A stretch of DNA of 64,000 nt. Source: Arthrobacter sp. RIT-PI-e. Its GTDB lineage: Bacteria > Actinomycetota > Actinomycetes > Actinomycetales > Micrococcaceae. A program made the position numbers and the translations under genes. Below are positions 35,550-44,604 of the stretch, piece by piece. The notes under the pieces are model-generated. The model searched no databases. It saw only the letters and a list, made by a program, of their open reading frames with translations, and had not been told where the DNA came from. Each line of letters begins with the position of its first letter. The first letter of the stretch is position 1. The DNA lies in contig NZ_LGIU01000085.1 in assembly GCF_001187915.1 (NCBI RefSeq), positions 62,001 through 126,000 on the forward strand. The letters are read 5' to 3'.

Positions 35550-35597
35550 CTCTGCCCCCATGGTGTCACGGGACGGGGTGCAGCACCTCTCGTCCGG
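35550..35597 (-). ncRNA. Possible degenerate second guanidine-III aptamer
   Basis: Sixty-two bases upstream of the riboswitch is a second CCGGACGAG followed by GGTGC-TGCACCC, matching the first half of the aptamer. The second half (GTGACACCATGGGGGC) departs from the conserved GACAAGACGGC. It may be a decayed duplicate or chance. It could also form the hairpin GGTGC/GCACC. Confidence 0.4.
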
Positions 35598-35669
35598 CAG
35601 GGCGGTGTGCGCCCTCCGCCTCCTCGGCATGGTGCTCGGAGGTCGGCGGGACGAGGTCCGCCGCTGTGG

Positions 35670-36326
35670 TCAGAAGGGCAGGTTGTCCGCCTCGAGGGGG
35701 TGCACGATCAGCATCCCGGTGATCTTGCCGGTCCCGTTGAACGCCACACGCCCCACCCAATCACCCGCTTCGTGCTCGAGCCGGGTCTGGCCTACCAAGC
35801 CGCCGGAGAGGTACTGATTGATGTGGCGGAGCACCACATTGCGTCCGTCCGCGGTCTGGAGTCGCGTCTCCGAGCATGATTCGAACGCACCGCTGGTGCT
35901 CACGACCTGATCCCACACGGCCATGACCTTCTTCTTCGTCAGGACACGTGAGGTGGAGAAGGTCATCATCGCCTTCACCGCTGCGTAGTCACCGGTGCTG
36001 AGGAGTGCGAAGACCTGTTCGGTGCGTTCCTGGAGATCGATGAGTGGTCGGGTCACGATGTCTGCTCCTGGGTTGTCCGGCGGGGTGGTTCCGAAGCGTT
36101 TGAAGGCGGCCTGTCGGGAGATGCCGTAGACGTCGCCGATGGCCTGCCAGGGAACCCCGTGGGCGCGTGCGACGGCCACGGTCCTGATGAGGTGCCGTTC
36201 CGCGGCATCCTCCAGGCGCCGGGCGAGCCGGACATCCTCGAGGCGGTCTGCGGATCCTGCGGCCGCTTCTGCTTCGCGGATCAGCCCGGTGAGGGCCTCG
36301 AGGGGCTCCTTGCCGGGATCATCCAT
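35670..36326 (-). CDS. DUF3887-like protein with N-terminal helix-turn-helix
   Basis: A 218-residue soluble protein. Residues about 50-80 look like a helix-turn-helix: HGVPWQAIGDVYGISRQAAFKRFG, of the type common in actinobacterial proteins that precede a variable domain. The C-terminal half (VFALLSTGDYAAVKAMM, WDQVVSTSGAFES) matches the DUF3887 fold, which resembles NTF2. It could couple DNA binding to sensing of a small ligand. It lies between the guanidine exporter and an ABC-F gene with all three in the same direction; no shared role is established. Confidence 0.72.
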   Translation of the reverse strand: MDDPGKEPLEALTGLIREAEAAAGSADRLEDVRLARRLEDAAERHLIRTVAVARAHGVPWQAIGDVYGISRQAAFKRFGTTPPDNPGADIVTRPLIDLQERTEQVFALLSTGDYAAVKAMMTFSTSRVLTKKKVMAVWDQVVSTSGAFESCSETRLQTADGRNVVLRHINQYLSGGLVGQTRLEHEAGDWVGRVAFNGTGKITGMLIVHPLEADNLPF

Positions 36327-36393
36327 CTGCCAAGACTAACCTGAGGTGGTGATACGTCAACCCTTGGATGACATCACACATCATGGGACCCGC

Positions 36394-38031
36394 TCAGCCG
36401 ATCCTCACCCGGCCGTCCTCCACCTCCCAGCGCTCGTCCAGGCGCACGTTCTCCAGCAGGCGGCGGTCGTGGGTGACCAGCAGGAGTGCTCCCGTGTAGG
36501 ACTCCAGCGCGTCCTCCAGCTGCTCGATGGCGGGCAGGTCCAGGTGGTTGGTCGGTTCGTCCAGCACGAGGAGGTTCACCCCGCGGGCCTGCAGGAGTGC
36601 CAGCCCGGCGCGGGTCCGCTCGCCGGGGGAGAGGGACCCCACCAGGGAGCGCACCTGATCCGCCTTCAGCCCGAACTTGGCCAGCAGGGTGCGCACCTCC
36701 CCCTGGGACAGCTCCGGCACCAGGGCCTCGACGGCGGCGCCGAGGGGAACGGTGTCCTCGAGCTGGCCGCGGGCCTGGTCGATCTCACCCACCGCCACGC
36801 TCGAACCGAGGGCCGCTCCGCCGTCGTCGGGTGCCTGGTGGCCGAGCAGGAGCCGCAGGAGGGTGGACTTCCCGGCGCCGTTGGGGCCGGTGATCCCGAT
36901 GCGGTCCCCGGCGTTGACCTGCACCGAGACCGGTCCGAGGGTGAAGTCCCCCTGCACGGCGGACGCGTTGTTCAGGGTGGCCACCACCGAGCTGGAGCGC
37001 GGCGCGGACCCAATGGTGAACTGCAGCTGCCACTCCTTGCGGGGTTCCTCCACCTCGTCCAGCCGCGCGATCCGCGATTCCATCTGGCGCACCTTCTGCG
37101 CCTGCTTCTCGGAGGACTCCGCGCTGGCCTTCCGGCGGATCTTGTCGTTGTCCGGGCTCTTGCGCATGGCGTTCCGGACGCCCTGCGAGCTCCATTCGCG
37201 CTGGGTCCTCGCCCGGCCCACGAGATCCTGCTTCTTCTCCGCGTACTCCTCGTAGGCCTCACGGGCGTGCCTCCGGGCGACGGCGCGCTCCTCCAGGAAG
37301 GCGTCGTACCCGCCGTCGTACACGGCCACCCGGTTCTGCGCGAGGTCCAGTTCGACGACGGTGGTGACGCAGCGTGCCAGGAACTCGCGATCGTGGGAGA
37401 CGAGCACCACGCCGCCGCGCAGACCCTGGATGAAGGTCTCCAGGCGTTCCAGCCCGGCGAGGTCGAGATCGTTGGTGGGCTCGTCGAGGAGCACCACGTC
37501 GAACCGGCTCAGCAGCAGGACGGCGAGGGCCACACGCGCCAGCTGCCCGCCGGAGAGGGAGCTCGTGAGGGTCCCCGGATCGATGCCGTAGGCCACGTCG
37601 GCGAGGACGGCGGGGATGCGCTCCTCGATGTCCACGGCACCCGAGGCCATCCAGTGGTCCAGGGCCGCGGCATAGGCGTCGTCGGCGCCCCTGTCCCCGG
37701 ACCCGAGGGACGCCGCGGTGTCCTCCATGGCCTCGGTGGCCGCCGTCGTCCCGGTCCGGCGGCCGAGGTAGCCGGCCACGGTCTCGCCCCCGATCCGCTC
37801 GTGCTCCTGCGGCAGCCAGCCCACGAAGGCCCCCGGTGGCGTGGCGCGCACACTGCCGGCCGGCGGGGTGTCCGGGCCGGCGAGCAGGCGCAGGAGGGTG
37901 GTCTTCCCGGCGCCGTTGGCGCCCACCACTCCCACGACGTCGCCCGGGGCCACCGTGAGGTCCAGTTTCGAGAACAGGGTGCGGTGGGCGTGTCCCCCGG
38001 ACAGGTCCTTCGCCACGAGGGTTGCAGTCAT
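36394..38031 (-). CDS. ABC-F family ATPase
   Basis: A 545-residue cytoplasmic protein with two ABC domains and no membrane segments. Walker A motifs are GANGAGKTT and GPNGAGKST; signatures are LSGGQLARVALA and LSPGERTRAGLA; Walker B motifs end in LLDEPTNDLD and VLDEPTNHLD, and the linker is long and charged. ABC-F proteins act on ribosomes, either as translation factors or as antibiotic-resistance factors. ATG 38031 begins the conserved N-terminus MTATLVAKDLSGGH; the longer frame from 38136 lacks family similarity. The subclass cannot be settled by eye. Confidence 0.9.
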   Translation of the reverse strand: MTATLVAKDLSGGHAHRTLFSKLDLTVAPGDVVGVVGANGAGKTTLLRLLAGPDTPPAGSVRATPPGAFVGWLPQEHERIGGETVAGYLGRRTGTTAATEAMEDTAASLGSGDRGADDAYAAALDHWMASGAVDIEERIPAVLADVAYGIDPGTLTSSLSGGQLARVALAVLLLSRFDVVLLDEPTNDLDLAGLERLETFIQGLRGGVVLVSHDREFLARCVTTVVELDLAQNRVAVYDGGYDAFLEERAVARRHAREAYEEYAEKKQDLVGRARTQREWSSQGVRNAMRKSPDNDKIRRKASAESSEKQAQKVRQMESRIARLDEVEEPRKEWQLQFTIGSAPRSSSVVATLNNASAVQGDFTLGPVSVQVNAGDRIGITGPNGAGKSTLLRLLLGHQAPDDGGAALGSSVAVGEIDQARGQLEDTVPLGAAVEALVPELSQGEVRTLLAKFGLKADQVRSLVGSLSPGERTRAGLALLQARGVNLLVLDEPTNHLDLPAIEQLEDALESYTGALLLVTHDRRLLENVRLDERWEVEDGRVRIG

Positions 38032-38167
38032 GCCCTCAGTGTAGAAGGGGCGCTCCCGCGCGCCATGATGCACCGGGTTCGCGCCCTCTGTGCCGAAGAG
38101 TTCGGCGGGTGCGGGAGCCACCGTATGTCGCATCATGGCCTGCGCGGTCCTCCGGCGGGCAGGACGC

Positions 38168-38929
38168 TCAGGAAGCGGCGGCCGGCGACGAGGGCAGGTG
38201 GAGCCGTGGGAGTTCCTCGAAAGCCGGTTCCGCGAACCAGTAGCCCTGGAACAGTCGGATGCCCTGTCCCGCGAGGAACCGGAACTCCGCCTCGGTCTCG
38301 ATGCCCTCCGCGAGCACCGTGACGCCGAGCTCCCGGGCGATGTGCACGATGCCGGCGATCACGGCCCGGCGGGCGGGGCTGGAGTCCACCCCGCGGATGA
38401 GCTTCATGTCGATCTTGAGCAGATCGGGTTGGAAGTCCACCAGCAGTCCCAGCCCCGCGTGGCCCGCACCGAAGTCGTCCACGGCGGTGGTGAAACCGTG
38501 CTTCCGGTACTCGGTGATGATCCTCTCGAGATGATGGGTGTCCGCGATCTCCTCGTTCTCCGTGAACTCGAACATGATGGACGACGTCGGGAAACTGTGC
38601 CGCGCGGCGGCACGCAGGGTGGCCCGCAGACACGCGGCCGGTTCGTAGACCGCCCCGGGCATGAAATTGATGGAGAGTCTCAGATCCTCACCTGCGGGGA
38701 ACAGCCGCGCCGCCAGTTCGATGGCCTTGACCCGGCAGTCCTGGTCGAAGCGGTACTTCTGCGCCGGTGAGACCTTCGCGAGGACCTCGAAGGCACCCTC
38801 TCCCGACAGCCCTCTGACCAGCGCCTCGTAGCCCCAGACGCGATCCCCGCCGGCGTCGTAGATCGGTTGGAAGGCCATGCTGAAATCGAAGTCGAGTGCC
38901 GACGACGCCGAACATCCGTCACATGTCAT
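38168..38929 (-). CDS. EAL domain cyclic-di-GMP phosphodiesterase
   Basis: A 253-residue stand-alone EAL protein without GGDEF, PAS or membrane part. The key motifs are YEALVRG (the EAL triplet), LSINFMPG, FEFTENEE, VDDFGAGHAGLGLL, LLKIDMKLIRG and LAEGIETEAE. The metal- and substrate-binding Glu, Asn, Asp-Asp and Lys are in place, so it should hydrolyse cyclic-di-GMP. The N-terminus MTCDGC holds a CxxC before the fold. It is divergent from the GAF protein at 39180, suggesting a shared signal pathway. Confidence 0.9.
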   Translation of the reverse strand: MTCDGCSASSALDFDFSMAFQPIYDAGGDRVWGYEALVRGLSGEGAFEVLAKVSPAQKYRFDQDCRVKAIELAARLFPAGEDLRLSINFMPGAVYEPAACLRATLRAAARHSFPTSSIMFEFTENEEIADTHHLERIITEYRKHGFTTAVDDFGAGHAGLGLLVDFQPDLLKIDMKLIRGVDSSPARRAVIAGIVHIARELGVTVLAEGIETEAEFRFLAGQGIRLFQGYWFAEPAFEELPRLHLPSSPAAAS

Positions 38930-39179
38930 GCCGATGTATCCCCTCAGTACGTCCCATCCACGATAGAACACCGAGGTCGAGTATCCCTGCACCGAGGACA
39001 CAGGAGTTCGCTCGAGAACCTCGGCGGGCGGGTGGCGGACCGCGGGAACGGGACCAGTGACGGGTCTGCCACCGTGCGGCTACAGTAAGCGTACTGAGTA
39101 TTCGTGCTGCAGCGGTGCAGCACGAAGGATCGGAACTGCTGGCGGTGGCCGGGACCGTGACACTGTGGAGGCGGAACTC

Positions 39180-39962
39180 GTGGACGGACGCGTGCAGGGC
39201 GGGGTGCTGCGGACAGCGCTGCAGGAGGCATCCCTGAGCCCGGGGGAGTTGTGGATCGAGTACTGCGCGCTCGGCGGCAAGGCGACGCAGTTCGAGCTCG
39301 AGGCGTTCCTCAACGCGGCGATCCTCCTCCCGGCCTTCGAGCGGGACCTGCTCGCCGATGCCTGCAACTCCCTCCTGAAGCAGACGGCGGTGACCACGCG
39401 GATCCCGCAGAGCCGCGAGGACGAGCCCGACGAGACGGGCGAGGACCCGTGGAAGGGATTGGGAGCGGCGGGTGCCTTCCTCCTCGCGCCGGAGCAGATC
39501 GGGATGGAATGGCTCCACGCCCTGGAGCGCACCGGCCTGCTCGGTACCGAGCCGGAGTCCCGGTTCGACCGTTTCACCCGGCAGGCGGTCACGGAATTCG
39601 GGGTCGGCACCGCCTTCGTCATCCTCGTCGGCGACCGGCGCATGTTCCTCAAGTCCGTGATCGGCTCGCTCGAGCAGGACCTACCCCGCAGTATCGCGTT
39701 CTGCACGGCCACCCTCCATGGCGGGGGTCCGCTGGTGGTGCCCGACACCCTGACCGACGAGCGCTTCAGGGACCATCCCCTCGTCGCGGAGGAGCCCCAC
39801 CTCCGCTTCTACGCCGGTCATCCACTCCGCGGGCCCGGCCACTGGGTGGTCGGCATCATCTGCCTGGCGGATCAACGTCCTCGTGCCTTCACCCACGAGG
39901 ACCAGCAGGCGTTCCATCGACTCGCCGTCGATGTCGAAGCCGAACTACCGACCGGTTCCTAG
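39180..39962 (+). CDS. GAF domain protein with a novel N-terminal domain
   Basis: A 260-residue soluble protein. Residues 19-65 carry the pattern shared with the 34.5 kb protein (LSxxExWxxYCxxGGxxxxFExxAxL). After an acidic linker, residues about 115-260 form a GAF domain, shown by SIAFCTATLHGGG, LVVPDTLTDERFRDHPLV, LRFYAGHPLRG, and GIICLADQRPRAF, the standard pattern of GAF sensors. No output domain is fused. GTG 39180 is chosen for GGAGG eight bases upstream; upstream in-frame starts (39165, 39057) are possible. It is divergent from the EAL gene, so it may regulate cyclic-di-GMP breakdown. Confidence 0.82.
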   Translation: MDGRVQGGVLRTALQEASLSPGELWIEYCALGGKATQFELEAFLNAAILLPAFERDLLADACNSLLKQTAVTTRIPQSREDEPDETGEDPWKGLGAAGAFLLAPEQIGMEWLHALERTGLLGTEPESRFDRFTRQAVTEFGVGTAFVILVGDRRMFLKSVIGSLEQDLPRSIAFCTATLHGGGPLVVPDTLTDERFRDHPLVAEEPHLRFYAGHPLRGPGHWVVGIICLADQRPRAFTHEDQQAFHRLAVDVEAELPTGS

Positions 39963-40008
39963 GCCGGCCGCACCACCGGGGAGCGTCGCCGTCCCGGTGA
40001 CCACCCGT

Positions 40009-40230
40009 TCAGTCGACGACGTGCCAGATGCTGAACTCGGTCAGGTCCAGGAGGGCGCGGTGACCGGCGAGGTCGTCGCGGATCCAGAGGATGCCGAGCG
40101 CGGGGACCGTGTCCTCCACCCGCCCGCGGTAGTACACCTGGCCGCGACGTCGGGCCTCCACCACGGTGCCCTCGGTCAGCGCGGCCAGGTCCAGGATGCG
40201 GGTGGTGGCGGGGGTGGCGACGGCGGTCAT
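40009..40230 (-). CDS. Small hypothetical protein, 73 residues
   Basis: A short soluble protein (LTEGTVVEARRRGQVYYRGRVEDTVPALGILWIRDD) with a beta-rich, SH3-like pattern. Codon use matches the genome, and it ends close to the GAF gene, convergently. The ATG at 40230 follows GAGGAGCATCCG. Function unknown. Confidence 0.65.
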   Translation of the reverse strand: MTAVATPATTRILDLAALTEGTVVEARRRGQVYYRGRVEDTVPALGILWIRDDLAGHRALLDLTEFSIWHVVD

Positions 40231-40412
40231 CGGATGCTCCTCGTGGTTCGGGGTCCGCCGGCCAGGGTAGGGCCGGCGACCACTTCATGATTCGGGAGCG
40301 GTGTTGCCGGGATATTTCGGGCACATTATCTTTCCGCACCCCGCGCAGGAGGAGACGTCAGGAGCGCCCGCGGGGTCTGCCCAGCAGCCTGATCGTTGCC
40401 TAAGCTACTCGC

Positions 40413-41732
40413 ATGAGCCACCCCACCGAGCCGGACCGCGCCTATGCCGGGGCCATCGAGGAACGCACGCGAACCCTCGTCGCCGGGGCTGCTCCGGAGG
40501 CCTCACCCTTCGGCGGTGCGCCCTCGGACCTGGCCGACGACGTCGAGCGCGGTGCGGAGGACCTCGGCGACCGCCTCCGGCACGTGGTGCAGCACCTCCA
40601 CGCCCACCCGGAGACGGCGTTCGAGGAGCATCACAGCGCGATGCTCCTGCACCAGGAGCTCGCACGGCACGGGATCGACGCCCGGCTCGGAGTGCACGGC
40701 GTCGAGACCTCCGTGCGGGCGGAGACCGGCGGTGCGGACCGGGGTCCCACCATCGCGATCCTCGCCGAGTACGACGCCCTGCCCGGGATCGGGCACGCCT
40801 GCGGGCACAACGTGATCGCGGCGGCGGGACTGGGGGCGTTCCTCGCGCTGGCCGCCGTCGCGGACCGGCTGCCCGGCCGCGTGGTGCTCCTCGGCACCCC
40901 GGCGGAGGAGGGCCACTCCGGCAAGGAGGTCATGGCGCGCAACGGGGCCTTCGAGGACGTGGATGCCGCGATCATGGTGCACCCCTACGGCTACGACCTC
41001 GCCGACCAGGTGTGGCTGGGCCGACGCCTGCTCACCCTCACCTTCACGGGCGTGGAGGCCCACGCCTCCGCCCAACCGTTCATGGGACGGAACGCGCTCG
41101 ACGCCGTGAGCCTCGCCTACCAGGGCATCGGGCTGCTGCGCCAGCAGCTCCCGCCGTCGGACCGCGTGCACGCGAACATCACGGACGGGGGCCAGAGCCC
41201 CAACATCATCCCCGGCCGGGCCGTGATGAAGCTGTACGCGCGTTCGCGGCAACCGGCCACGCTCAAGGATCTCAGTGCGCGGCTCGAGGACGTGGCCCGC
41301 GGGGCCGCACTCATGACCGGGACAGGTGTGGAGCTGCAGTGGGACGAGTACCCGCCGTCACTGCCCATCCGCACCAACACCGCGCTCACCGGGCGGTGGG
41401 TGGCAGCCCAGCAGCGGCGCGGGAGGTCCCCGTTGCCGCTCGGCGTCGTGTCGGAGACCCTCGCGGCGTCCACCGACTTCGGGAACGTCAGCTACCGCAT
41501 CCCGGGGATCCACCCGCTGATCCGCATCGCCGATCCCGCCACCGCCCTGCACACGCGGGAGTTCGCCGTCGCCGCCGCGAGCGGGGCGGCGGAGTCCGCA
41601 GCGGTGGACGGCGCCGTGGGGCTCGCGCTCACCGCCCTCGACTACCTCCTCGACGCGCCCCTGCGTGAGGCCGTGCACGCCGAGTTCCAGGCCCAGGGCG
41701 GGCCGATCGACGTGCCCTCCTACTTCGCCTGA
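40413..41732 (+). CDS. M20 family metallopeptidase, AbgB/amidohydrolase type
   Basis: A 439-residue cytoplasmic enzyme with the M20 dizinc fold. Metal ligands are evident in HPETAFEE (early), ILAEYDAL, GHACGHN, GTPAEEGHSGK, and a late histidine region VHPYGYDLADQ. The GHACGHN motif and overall length match p-aminobenzoyl-glutamate hydrolase subunits and related amidohydrolases. ATG 40413 lacks a ribosome site, but TAAGCT ends six bases upstream, as in leaderless genes. The next gene is an AbgT-family transporter, so import and hydrolysis of an aroyl-glutamate are likely coupled. Confidence 0.9.
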   Translation: MSHPTEPDRAYAGAIEERTRTLVAGAAPEASPFGGAPSDLADDVERGAEDLGDRLRHVVQHLHAHPETAFEEHHSAMLLHQELARHGIDARLGVHGVETSVRAETGGADRGPTIAILAEYDALPGIGHACGHNVIAAAGLGAFLALAAVADRLPGRVVLLGTPAEEGHSGKEVMARNGAFEDVDAAIMVHPYGYDLADQVWLGRRLLTLTFTGVEAHASAQPFMGRNALDAVSLAYQGIGLLRQQLPPSDRVHANITDGGQSPNIIPGRAVMKLYARSRQPATLKDLSARLEDVARGAALMTGTGVELQWDEYPPSLPIRTNTALTGRWVAAQQRRGRSPLPLGVVSETLAASTDFGNVSYRIPGIHPLIRIADPATALHTREFAVAAASGAAESAAVDGAVGLALTALDYLLDAPLREAVHAEFQAQGGPIDVPSYFA

Positions 41733-41786
41733 CCACTCCGGCCCGGCACCGGTCCGTTCCAGCAGCATCCACTCCGAGGAGAACGC

Positions 41787-43358
41787 ATGGCTCCCACCGC
41801 CGCACGACGCCCGGGTCCGGCCGACCGCTTCCTCACCGGGGTGGAGCGCATCGGCAACAAGCTGCCCGACCCGTTCATGCTCTTCGTCATCCTGTTCGCC
41901 GTCACCGCCGTCGTCACCACCGGCATGGCCCTCGCGGACGTGACCGTGCAGGTCCCGGGAGCCGAGGAGGCCACGGTGATCCGGGGTCTGTTCACGGGGG
42001 AGGGGGTGGCCTGGCTGACGGAGAACATCGGCGCCAACTACCTCGGGTTCCCGCCCCTGGCCACCGTGCTGCCCATCCTCCTCGCAGTGGGGGTCGCCGA
42101 GAAGTCGGGGCTGCTCGGTGCGCTCATCCGCCGCGTCTTCGGGTCCGCGCCCCGCTGGGCCCTGCCCTACGCGGTCGGCTTCGTGGGGGTGGTCGGGTCC
42201 GTCATGTCCGACTCCGCGTTCGTGGTCATCCCGCCGCTCGCCGCACTCGTGTTCAAGGCCGCGGGGCGTCACCCGGTGGCCGGGCTGCTCGGCGGCTTCG
42301 CAGCCGCCGGTGCCGGCTACTCCACGAATCTGCTGGTCACCAGTCTCGACGCCCTGTTCGCCGGGATCACGACGGCGGTCACCGAGAACCTGCCAGACCC
42401 GGGCGCCCCCGTCACCCCGCTCTCCAACTACTACTTCAACATCGCCTCCTCGGTGGTGCTGATCCTCCTCGCCGGATTCATCATCGACAAGGTGCTGGAG
42501 CCGCGCCTGGACCGGCAGGGCGTCCCGGTGGACGAGACCGTCGAGGACGGCGAGCAGGCCCCCGCATCCGTGGTGCGCACTGCCGAGCTCGCACCGGTGG
42601 AGGCCCGCGGCCTGCGCTGGTCCGTGGTGGTGGGCGCCGTCGTCGCGCTCGTGATCCTCGTCGCCGTGATCCTCCCCGACTCGCCCTGGCGCAACGAGAC
42701 CGGTGGATTCCTCCCGCGCTCGCCCCTGCTCAGCTCGATCGTCTTCATCGTGTTCCTGCTCTTCATCGTCCCGGGGCTCGTGTACGGGCGGATCGTCGGC
42801 ACCATCACCACGGGGCGCGACGTCCCGCGGGTCATGGGCGAGGCCATCAAGGACATGGCGGGATTCCTGGTGCTGGCGTTCATCCTCGGGCAGTTCATCG
42901 CCCTGTTCAACTGGTCCGGCATCGGCTCCTGGATCGCCGTCGCGGGTGCCACGGGGCTCGAGGCCATCGGCCTGACCGGGTACCCGGCGATCCTCGCGTT
43001 CATCCTGCTGGCGTCCGTGCTGAACCTGTTCATCGTCTCGGGGTCCTCCATGTGGACGCTCATGGCCGCCGTGTTCGTCCCCCTGTTCGTGCTGCTCGGG
43101 TACGAGCCGGCATTCATCCAGGGCGCGTTCCGCGTAGGGGATTCCGCCACGCAGGTCATCACCCCGCTGAACCCGTACATGATCGTGCTGCTGACCATGC
43201 TGCGGAAGTACGAGCCGGACGCGGGTCTCGGCACGCTGATGGCGCGGATGCTCCCGTTCGTGGTGCCGTTCTGGCTGGCCTGGACGGCGATCCTCTCGGT
43301 CTTCTTCTTCCTCGACCTGCCGATGGGCCCCGGCAACGGGATCTTCCTCGACCGGTAG
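41787..43358 (+). CDS. AbgT family transporter
   Basis: A 523-residue membrane protein with eleven or more helices. The N-terminus RFLTGVERIGNKLPDPFMLFVILF is the AbgT opening, followed by GFPPLATVLPILLAVGVAEKSGL and the re-entrant SGSSMWTLMAAVFVPLF region. In E. coli AbgT imports p-aminobenzoyl-glutamate; relatives (MtrF, YdaH) export sulfonamides. Pairing with an AbgB-like peptidase 54 bases upstream favours uptake. ATG 41787 has GAGGAGA upstream. Confidence 0.93.
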   Translation: MAPTAARRPGPADRFLTGVERIGNKLPDPFMLFVILFAVTAVVTTGMALADVTVQVPGAEEATVIRGLFTGEGVAWLTENIGANYLGFPPLATVLPILLAVGVAEKSGLLGALIRRVFGSAPRWALPYAVGFVGVVGSVMSDSAFVVIPPLAALVFKAAGRHPVAGLLGGFAAAGAGYSTNLLVTSLDALFAGITTAVTENLPDPGAPVTPLSNYYFNIASSVVLILLAGFIIDKVLEPRLDRQGVPVDETVEDGEQAPASVVRTAELAPVEARGLRWSVVVGAVVALVILVAVILPDSPWRNETGGFLPRSPLLSSIVFIVFLLFIVPGLVYGRIVGTITTGRDVPRVMGEAIKDMAGFLVLAFILGQFIALFNWSGIGSWIAVAGATGLEAIGLTGYPAILAFILLASVLNLFIVSGSSMWTLMAAVFVPLFVLLGYEPAFIQGAFRVGDSATQVITPLNPYMIVLLTMLRKYEPDAGLGTLMARMLPFVVPFWLAWTAILSVFFFLDLPMGPGNGIFLDR

Positions 43359-43534
43359 GGCCGTGTCGCGACGTGTCCTGGCCGAGCGTCCGGACCCCGT
43401 ACCGGAGGCGCCGTCGTCAGTCCTTCGCGGCCGCGGCGTCCTCGGCCAGGATCACGCCGTCGTCACTCATGCGGTCGATCCTGTCCGCCGACTCGACGAC
43501 CGGGTAATCGCTCCGATGAGGGTCAGCGGGTGGC

Positions 43535-43777
43535 TCAGGGAACCGGGCGATGACGCGCACCGAGGAGGTATCCGAGCAGCCCCGAGGCCAGGGCAAGGCC
43601 TCCCACGAGCAACAACCACCCCAGCACGCGGGACGGTTCCTCCTCGAAGGCTTCGGTGTAGCGGGCGGGACCGGCCGGCGCAGTGGCGGGCAGCCCGGCC
43701 AGGACGGCGATCAGAAGTCCGACGGCGATGCACGCGGCACCGGTGAACACCACGAGCCGTAGGCGACGGCGGTTCAT
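43535..43777 (-). CDS. Small membrane protein, two helices
   Basis: An 80-residue protein with helices VVFTGAACIAVGLLIAVLAGL and VLGWLLLVGGLALASGLLGYLL, joined by an acidic loop (YTEAFEEEPS). Its ATG at 43777 overlaps by four bases (ATGA) the TGA of the likely true end of the upstream membrane protein, which argues that both belong to one operon. No family was recognised. Confidence 0.65.
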   Translation of the reverse strand: MNRRRLRLVVFTGAACIAVGLLIAVLAGLPATAPAGPARYTEAFEEEPSRVLGWLLLVGGLALASGLLGYLLGARHRPVP

Positions 43778-44441
43778 CGCGGTTCCGTCCCGTGACCCGG
43801 CGCCGGGTCACGGGTCCTGAGCCGGTATCCGGTCCGGCATGACCGGCACCGCCATCGGCCGCGGGTCCGTCCTGCACCCGCGGCCGACCTGCCCGGTGAC
43901 CGAGCGCCGTCGAACTCACCAGCAGCCCGCCCAGCAGGAGGCCGAAGCCGGGTAGCAGCAGCGGTTCGGAAGTCGCGTCGAAGGCGAGTTCCAGGGTGGA
44001 GGAGTACGCGACGCCCACCTCAGGAGGCGTCGGTGGGGTGATCACGCGGGAGGACGCCGGTGAGCCGAGGAGCATCGCCCCGCCTGCCAGTATCGAGAGC
44101 GACGCGCACCCGGCGAGCACCAGGACCGTGATCCGCGCCGTGCGGGAGGAACCGGGAAGAAGTGGCCGGAAGGCGCGGGGGCTCCACCGGTACCCGGCAC
44201 CCCAGCCCAGCACCAGGAGTCCGCCCGCGGCGAGGAAGTACCCGAAGAGCTCTCCCGCACCGGGCTCTCCGTCCCCGAAGGTGAGGGTGGTGGGTCGAAG
44301 GGGCGCGTACGCGAACCAGCCGAAGGTGGACACCCGAGACTGCACGGTACCCACCACCAGTCCAGCACCCACCAGGGCCACGACGAGTCCGCCGGACACC
44401 ACCCACGCGGACACCGGCCGCCTGCTCACACCACGCCGCAT
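43774..44441 (-). CDS. Membrane protein with an apparent frame change
   Basis: From ATG 44441 the protein is clearly membrane-bound: RRPVSAWVVSGGLVVALVGAGLVV, then LFGYFLAAGGLLVLGWGAG, ITVLVLAGCASLSILAGGAML and LLLPGFGLLLGGLLV, about four helices. After about 43910 the same frame becomes low-quality and would run to 43467, over the small gene at 43535. A neighbouring frame with higher GC3 (containing CRSCRTGYRLRTRDPAPG) ends at 43774 in a TGA overlapping that gene's ATG. A one-base indel around 43900 is the simplest explanation. Function unknown. Confidence 0.5.
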
Positions 44442-44604
44442 GATCCCCCTGCTCCTGACACGCTCCCGGGACGGGCGCGCGGCTCCGAGCGTAACCGCCG
44501 AGGTCAGGAGCACCAAGCACCTGGCGGTTCCGTTGCCGGATCGCATCGGGGGCTTCCCCGGAGGCGCTGCGGGGGCCGACGCATCGGGCCTCTAGGGTGG
44601 ATGC

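Noticed and set aside
41358-42272. 304-residue minus-strand frame
   Set aside because: Antisense to the AbgB/AbgT pair; composition is that of a shadow frame.
43794-43813. Perfect 20-bp palindrome as a terminator
   Set aside because: It has no loop and lies inside coding sequence; it may be chance in GC-rich DNA, so it is only mentioned with the frameshift.
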